Shown here: positions 19,490 through 21,719 of the stretch, piece after piece
Position numbering within the stretch: position 1 is the stretch's first letter
Layout of the letters: every line of letters starts with the position of its first letter
NCBI GenBank assembly: GCA_015499995.1
Contig: JADNRV010000617.1
Coordinates: 1-21,719 of the forward strand
Reading direction: 5' to 3'
DNA length: 21,719 nucleotides
DNA from: Flammula alnicola
Lineage: Eukaryota; Basidiomycota; Agaricomycetes; Agaricales; Strophariaceae
Program-made: the position numbers and the translations under genes
The notes under the pieces: generated by a model
The model's input: the letters and a program-made list of their open reading frames with translations, nothing else
Database searches by the model: none
Told to the model about the DNA's origin: nothing

Positions 19490-21618
19490 ATGCCTTCTCC
19501 TCTTTACGCCTCTTTGCAGCCAGCCTGGACCTTCCTCAACCAAAAGCTGATCTGGTTCGCTATTACCCCAGAAACCCGGCGCATTTCTGCAGCTTCGCGG
19601 GTCCTGGCTCAGGTAGCCCCTCTTATGGTACGTGCTCAGTTCGTTTCTTGTATTCTTTTACTTTATTTATGTCGTTGTCTATCCTAGGCCAACTACATGC
19701 CCGAGCTAGAGGCAACCGGTACCCGGGAACCTCGTGCTTGCACATATATTCGCTGATGGATGTGGTTTTTGGCCCATGCCGCCAACGAACCTATTCCTGA
19801 GTTCGCGCGAATTGACATTTTTAATGTCACCCAAGAAGTACGCCCCCTTTTTCTTATTCTTGTCTTCTTCAGAAAACCGCTTATCACATCCTCTGTTGTT
19901 GTAGTCAAATTTTTATCCGCTGCATGCTGATTGGGTTTCAGGTGCGGGTCTAAAATTGGCCCCTCCCTATCCTCAATTCGTTGGTGTTGCCCAGCGTCTT
20001 CTAGACGCAGAGTGGGTATCTTCCCCAGCCATGGAAGCTGCCCAGGATCATCTTGGTACGTCGTGTTTCTTGCCATTGTTTATCAGACCCCTCATTTCTT
20101 TCCTTTCCTTAGCTGCTATCCCAGAGATGGACCTCGGCGCTCCGCGTTTGTCGCCACCCCCGTCGCCTGCTGTTCAACCAGCGACCAAAGCTGCTGAGGT
20201 TTCCCCCGGTACGTATTTTTCCATTTCATTATCTCATTATTGTGTTGTTTAACCTAGCCTTTTGTCAGGTGGAATGGATTTGGGTGGCGATGAGGCAAGT
20301 CTGCCACTGCCCTTGCCGCTCGTTCTTTCTGCGAGGGAGGACTCTGGGGACAGGTTGCGTTCTCTGCTCGACCCACCCCCTCGTCCTTCCAAGACTCGCA
20401 AGGGTAAGGCGCGTGCCCGTACACCCCCATCTCCTCCTCGCGCACCGACGACTCGTGCCGCGGCTGCTCGACTAGCGGCGGCTTCTCGTCTAGCCGTCGT
20501 ACCAAGACCGGTGGAGACTCTAGATGTCGATCCCTCGGTGCTTGCTGATCGCGCTGTGGCCGTTCGACTCGCAGAGGCCCGTCGCCAACAGGCTCTCCCT
20601 GGGGTCGCATCCGTTCTCGGATTACTTTAGATGTCGAACCCACAATTCCGCAATCCCTCAAGCGCAAGGTCGCCGCACTTGGCGATGCCAGGAGTAAGCG
20701 CCCACGGCTCGAGATCGTTCCAGATGTCCCGGAGTCGGATTTCGCCCCCCCCAGCAAGCTCCTCGCTGAGCAGTTTACCTTGCTCCTAGGTAATGGACCG
20801 ATGACTTTGGTGAGTCTCGTTCCTTCTTTATATCCCGTTTCCTTTCTTTTTAACTATGTATCTTTATCATTGGTATGCCAGACACCTCCTGTGTGCACTG
20901 CATGCCGTCTCAAGGGTTTGGAACCTGAGGAGTGCGTTGTCCCACCGGGTGAACATGGCTGCGAACGGTGCAAGCGAAACCGACACGGTATCTGCTCGTT
21001 CCGAGCGAAGCTCAAGGATCAAGTCCCCGAGTTCGAAGCTTCTGTGGAGGTCAGCCAGTTGTCCTTGACCAGTAAGTTCCTTGCTTTATATTTCTTTTCA
21101 TCCTTTTCTTGAACTAATCATGTACCCTTAGACCTTCACAGTCTCTTTGGCCGTCTTCATCGCACTAGTGCTTGGAATTTGGTCCAGCGGGAGTACGTTC
21201 GCCAAAGCGAGCTCGAAATGTCCGCGTTATCGCGGGAGATTTCTGGTATCTTGCATCGCTTAGTCGCGATGGACCCCGACGATTCTTTCCGGGATTTATA
21301 TGTCGAGGATAACGATGCCATGGCAGCTTTGGTCGATGTTTTGTCTGCCTCGGCTCCTGGCTCGTTGCCTACCACTGACCCCCATCCCAATTCGCGCACT
21401 ACCTTGTCCGAGCTAGCTTCTTTGCTAGAGGGTGTCCCAGCCCCAGCTGGTTCCCTCGTCCTGATCATCGCTACTTGCCTCGCGCTGTCCCTCCTCAAGA
21501 GAATGTTTCCGAGGCTGGTGACGTTGCTGGCTCTGTCGACACCGACACTGCGCTCGCAGAGTTAGACGAGCTTGATGAACAGATCGCCATTCTGGACTCT
21601 CTTACTTCGGCCAAGTAG
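19490..21618 (+). pseudogene. Decayed multi-exon gene with a Zn2Cys6-like motif
   Basis: Exons by phase: 19490-19627, 19688-19837, 19905-20055, 20113-20208, 20269-20580, 20631-20809, 20882-21071, 21132-21618. The N-terminal part (PAWTFLNQKL, later DWVSGAGLKLAPPYP) resembles other repeat-island families. The middle is Pro/Arg/Ala-rich and basic (SKTRKGKARART). Residues coded at 20894-20995 form C-x2-C-x9-C-x8-C-x2-C-x7-C, close to a fungal Zn2Cys6 cluster but with wider spacing. The C-terminus is acidic and coiled-coil-like (LDELDEQIAILDSL). Three problems: an in-frame TGA at 19754-19756; a TAG at 20628 unless the weak GTCGCC...TTTAG intron 20581-20630 is removed; and a one-base loss near 21452-21455. 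Past that point the natural tail continues in the next frame to TAG 21616, while the unshifted frame ends at 21565. Probably a pseudogene. Function unknown, perhaps DNA binding. Confidence 0.7.
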
Positions 21619-21719
21619 GTTGGCCTTGGTAAGTCCTATCTTTCCTTCCTAGTCTAGCCAATATTGACTCCCTCTTTGTAGTCATACATTCGCTTTTCTT
21701 GCACTTTCTTGGACTTGGA
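21619..21719 (+). other. 3' flank at window end
   Basis: GTAAGT (about 21629) and TTTGTAG (about 21676-21682) could bound a further intron in the 3' untranslated region of the 19.5-kb gene. No coding sequence is seen. Confidence 0.3.

Noticed and set aside
10532..19756. TGA as a reassigned sense codon
   Set aside because: The intact alpha/beta-barrel gene ends with TGA at a natural C-terminus, and the uS19m and peroxidase genes contain no internal TGA. Decay of repeat genes is the simpler reading.
20254..20757. 167-codon minus-strand frame
   Set aside because: Antisense shadow of the GC-rich Pro/Arg/Ala coding exon on the plus strand.

Overview
The window looks like nuclear DNA of a mushroom-forming basidiomycete (Agaricomycetes, probably Agaricales). 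Genes carry many short introns (about 50-75 nt) with GT-AG borders and branch-like CTAAC/TTGAC sequences. There is a secreted class II (lignin-type) peroxidase, an F-box/LRR protein of a family expanded in these fungi, and several gene families known mainly as repetitive, transposon-linked families of mushrooms. Gene models below were spliced by hand. Exon phases were checked base by base, but no transcript or database was available.

Left part (1-7.9 kb), host genes. On the minus strand lie a four-exon dimeric alpha/beta-barrel protein (230-1028) and a nine-exon secreted class II peroxidase (1850-3361). The peroxidase has the haem-pocket residues, eight cysteines and a KR propeptide site. Its Mn site reads Glu-Ser-Asp instead of Glu-Glu-Asp, and it has no catalytic surface Trp, which fits the atypical 'MnP-ESD' type. 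After about 2.1 kb with no supportable gene comes mitochondrial ribosomal protein uS19m (5484-5927, minus), which has a GC-AG first intron and a 16-nt last exon. It is divergent from an F-box/LRR gene (6057-about 7817, plus) across a 129-bp gap.

Middle (7.9-10.1 kb): gene-free AT-rich DNA dominated by a 1.1-kb array of about 38-39-bp units. The units alternate GATGAATAAAT with its reverse complement and include a perfect 12-bp hairpin.

Right part (10.1-21.7 kb), repeat-family island. It holds a decayed seven-exon gene with an 84-bp coding repeat (10124-12873, minus), a gene with a severed RNase H1 N-terminal-like domain (13252-13881), an apparently intact MGRQRLYHT-type gene (13989-14670, minus), an unrecognised spliced gene (15206-15885), the N-terminal stub of a KDZ-type transposase (16197-16727), a 36-bp minisatellite, a possible solo LTR, and a decayed multi-exon gene with a Zn2Cys6-like motif (19490-21618). 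Four in-frame TGA codons break three of these genes, and each could be a CGA codon after one C-to-T change at CpG. This suggests methylation- or RIP-like decay confined to the repeat island, while the host genes on the left stay intact.
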